Assembly: GCA_009733715.1 (NCBI GenBank)
Contig: WMKJ01000044.1
Location: 38,284 to 102,283 of the forward strand
Direction: 5' to 3'
DNA from: Herpomyces periplanetae
Taxonomy: Eukaryota > Ascomycota > Laboulbeniomycetes > Herpomycetales > Herpomycetaceae
DNA length: 64,000 nucleotides
Part shown: positions 61,190-64,000 of the stretch, in pieces
How the letters are laid out: every line of letters starts with the position of its first letter
How positions within the stretch are numbered: position 1 is the first letter of the stretch
Program-made: the position numbers and the translations under genes
Notes under the pieces: model-generated
Told to the model about the DNA's origin: nothing
The model's database searches: none
The model's input: only the letters and a program-made list of their open reading frames with translations

Positions 61190-64000
61190 ATGAACGTACT
61201 TATTTTCGGTGATCAAACTTCCGCTCAGCGTGAATTATTGCTGAAATTATTACAACAAAATGACAACACCCTGCTCATGACATTTCTCGAGAAAGCTGCT
61301 GCAGCTCTTCGTGATGAGATTCAGAAACTTCCTCGAAGTGACCAGCAAGGAATTCCAAACTTTCTCACAATTTCACAATTAGTTCATGCGTATTATGAAG
61401 CAGGTATAATCGTACCACAGATTGAAAGTTGTCTCTTAACTTTATGCCAGCTGTCTCACTTTTTTGGGTAAGTTTATACAAAATTTTCATCACTATTAAT
61501 CCATCCAACTACTCTCTATCATCTTTAATTTTTTTGAACTTAAATAATTGATCAACTTTGTCCATCGTTACACAGATATTTTGAGCGAAATGCTACTGAA
61601 TTTCCTTGTCTGGACACCAGTAAAATCACCGGTCTCTGTACTGGACTTCTTGCAGCTACGGCCGTAGCATGCTCCCGATCTTTGTCGGAGCTGCTACCAA
61701 TTGCAATTCAAATGGTTAAAATTTCGTTTCGCATTGGATCAACAGTTGAATTGATGCGAAAAATCATCGTATCTAATTCATCTGAAGATGTGGATCTTGA
61801 AAGTTGGTCTACCGTTATATGCGGACTTGACGAACAAGTCACCCGTGAAGCTTTAGACGAATTTCACACAAAACATCGTGTATCGGTTCCCAATCAAGCC
61901 TATATTAGCGCTATCAGCTCCTCCGCTCTCGTTATTAGTGGTCCCCCAGCAATCACAAAACAAATTTTCGAAAAAGTTAAGCTATTCGAACAATGTAATC
62001 GTATCCCAATTTCCGTTTACGCTCCTTACCATGCTTCCCACTTGTTTAACAAATCTCATATTGCCTCAATCTTGGGTGAAGATGCCTTCATCCTTGAACA
62101 ATTCCGCATTCAGTTCGCCGTTAACTCCTCCGCTTTCGGGAACCTTACTGACGTCGAAAATGCCCTTCATCTTTGTGAACGTGCTTTGGAACGTATACTC
62201 CTCTATCCAGTTCAGTGGAGTTCAACCCTCAGTGAAGTTGTTACTCAAATAACTTCTATTCCCAAAACTACCGATGGTGATTCCCCCAAAATAATGACGT
62301 TTGGAATTACTAGTATTGCTCAAAATTTAGCTACCATGCTCAAGTCCAATGGATTTACTTCCGTCAACGTTAGAGATCATAATTTTTGGTGTACAAAGCC
62401 ACGCTCCAAAAGGCTAAACCATTGTTCTAAGATTGCGATTGTCGGTATGGCTGGAAGATTTCCCAGTGCTGCTAGTCATGAAGCGCTTTGGAAATTGCTT
62501 GAGCAAGGACTAGATGTTCATCGGGAGATTCCTCCCGATCGATTCGATGTTAAAGCTCATTACGATCCTTCAGGAAAAGGAAAAAATAAAGCTCATACAC
62601 CGTACGGATGCTTTATTGATGAACCCGGTCTATTCGATCCACTCTTCTTCAATATGTCTCCCCGTGAAGCTGCTCAAACTGATCCTATGGGTCGATTAGC
62701 CCTGGTAACCGCCTACGAAGCCCTTGAAATGTCGGGCTATGTACCAAATCGCACACCTTCTACAAAACTTCATCGAATCGCTACGTTCTACGGTCAAACT
62801 TCAGATGATTGGCGTGAGATTAATGCTGCCGAAAATATTGATACTTATTTTATCACTGGTGGTGTTCGAGCTTTTGCGCCTGGAAGAATTAACTACTTTT
62901 TCAAATTTTCTGGTCCATCCTTTAGTATTGATACAGCTTGCTCATCCAGTCTTGCTGCTGTTCAGCTTGCATGTACTTCCCTATGGGCTGGAGATTGTGA
63001 TACTGCATGTGCTGGAGGTCTTAATGTTCTTACGAATCCTGATATTTTTTCCGGCTTGAGCAAGGGCCAATTCCTCTCCAAAACTGGGTCGTGTAAAACT
63101 TTCGATAACGATGCTGACGGTTACTGTCGTGGTGACGGTTGTGGTACCGTTATACTTAAGCGCTTTGAAGACGCTATTGCTGATAAGGATAATATTTTGG
63201 GCTGCATCCTGGCAGCCAAAACTAATCATTCAGCTCAAGCTGTATCTATAACTCACCCTCATGCTGGTGCTCAAGAATTTCTTTATAAATCTGTACTTGC
63301 AAGTGCTGGTGTTGACCCTCATGAGGTTAGTTACGTTGAAATGCACGGTACTGGAACCCAAGCTGGTGATGGAATCGAAATGACCAGTGTTACCAATGTT
63401 TTCGCTCCAAGAAATCGTCAACGTAAACCCGATCAACCTCTTTACCTTGGTGCTATAAAGGCGAACATTGGACATGGTGAAGCTGCATCTGGCATTAGTT
63501 CATTAATTAAGGTTATGATGATGTTCCAAAAGAATGCCATACCCGCTAATGTAGGGATAAAAGGTATTATGAATAAATCATTCCCGGCCGATCTAACTTT
63601 ACGAAATATTCATATTCCCTTAACCATGACAAGTTTTGCCCGTAACGGAGAGGAAAAGCGTCGGGTTTTCTTGAATAATTTCAGCGCTGCGGGTGGTAAT
63701 ACGGCCATTCTGTTGGAAGATGGACCACTACGAACCTCACCCAGTGGTAAAGAACCTCGAGAATATCATATAGTGACGATTACGGCTAAAACGATTTCTG
63801 CTTTAAAGCGCAACATTAATAACTTGATAAGTTGGCTGGATGAAAACCCCCAAGTTTCCTTGCCTAGTCTTTCCTATACTACAACTGCACGACGAATTCA
63901 GTATCATTATCGAGTTGCTATATCTGCCAGGGATATTCATGGAGTGTCAAATGGTTTGAAAAGTCAAATCAAGGAAACATATCGGCCAATTTCCATGGCA
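61190..64000 (+). CDS. Non-reducing polyketide synthase, SAT-KS part (3' partial)
   Basis: Exon 1 61190-61467, exon 2 from 61576 to the window edge; the gene continues to the right. The N-terminal about 380 residues are a starter-unit ACP transacylase (SAT): MNVLIFGDQT at the start and the nucleophile motif GLCTG (GxCxG) near residue 113. The ketosynthase follows: KIAIVGMAGRFP, then DTACSSSLAA (active Cys), EMHGTGTQ and IKANIGHGEAASG (two catalytic His). SAT directly before KS is the hallmark of fungal non-reducing synthases that make aromatic polyketides such as the DHN-melanin precursor or naphthopyrones. AT, PT, ACP and release domains should lie beyond the window. The end reached is in the KS-AT linker region. 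Confidence 0.96.

Noticed and set aside
1-64000. CRISPR arrays, bacterial insertion sequences, operons or ribosome binding sites
   Set aside because: None seen; the sequence is eukaryotic with spliced genes.
1-64000. Complete transposable elements or viral copies
   Set aside because: No reverse transcriptase, transposase, long terminal repeats or terminal inverted repeats recognised in any frame.

Overview
This is a stretch of fungal nuclear DNA, most probably from a filamentous ascomycete. The genes carry many short introns (about 45-130 nt, GT..AG ends, CTAAC/TTAAC-type branch sites). The protein set is typically fungal (Vac8, Atg22, Mam33, Tma16, Cho1-type phosphatidylserine synthase, Rpc53), and the right end enters a non-reducing polyketide synthase of the SAT-KS type found in filamentous ascomycetes. 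The Dim1 protein also looks like the filamentous-ascomycete form. Sub-phylum is an inference I cannot settle from sequence alone. I joined exons by hand; a join was accepted only when reading phase and family alignment agreed on both sides. || Layout, left to right. 0-7.6 kb: the 3' part of a Dma1-type FHA-RING ubiquitin ligase (+), VAC8 (-), a stretch holding a possible unrecognised intron-rich gene (-), and the U5 snRNP protein Dim1 (+). 8-17.4 kb: a TopBP1/Dpb11/Rad4 BRCT protein (-), porphobilinogen deaminase (-), RNA polymerase III subunit Rpc53 (+), and a calcium-regulated aspartate/glutamate carrier (-). 17.4-22 kb: gene-free, ending in a chain of G-rich minisatellites. 22-33 kb: a GH18 chitinase (+), then four minus-strand genes: a mitochondrial-type J protein, ClpP, an Rrg8-like protein and Mediator subunit Med14. 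34.6-47 kb: Atg22 (+), a small secreted orphan (+), prefoldin subunit 3 (-), protein disulfide isomerase (+), threonyl-tRNA synthetase (-), Gar1 (+), citrate carrier (-). 47-54 kb: two abutting tRNA-Gly(GCC) genes, Tma16 (+), phosphatidylserine synthase (-), Mam33 (-). 54-61 kb: AT-rich with no gene I can firmly support. 61.2 kb to the end: the 5' part of an SAT-KS polyketide synthase (+), cut by the window edge. || The genes are mostly housekeeping and do not form one operon-like unit. Mitochondrial functions recur (Agc1, ClpP, J protein, Rrg8-like, Ctp1, Mam33). RNA and translation genes (Dim1, Rpc53, Gar1, ThrRS, tRNA-Gly, Tma16) are scattered between them. Most neighbours are convergent or divergent pairs. 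The accessory-looking parts are the minisatellite block before the chitinase, the secreted orphan, and the long empty stretch before the polyketide synthase. I did not find a clearly new multi-gene system. The best leads are the abutting tRNA pair, the possible hidden genes near 5-6.7 kb and 60 kb, and ClpP in a fungus.
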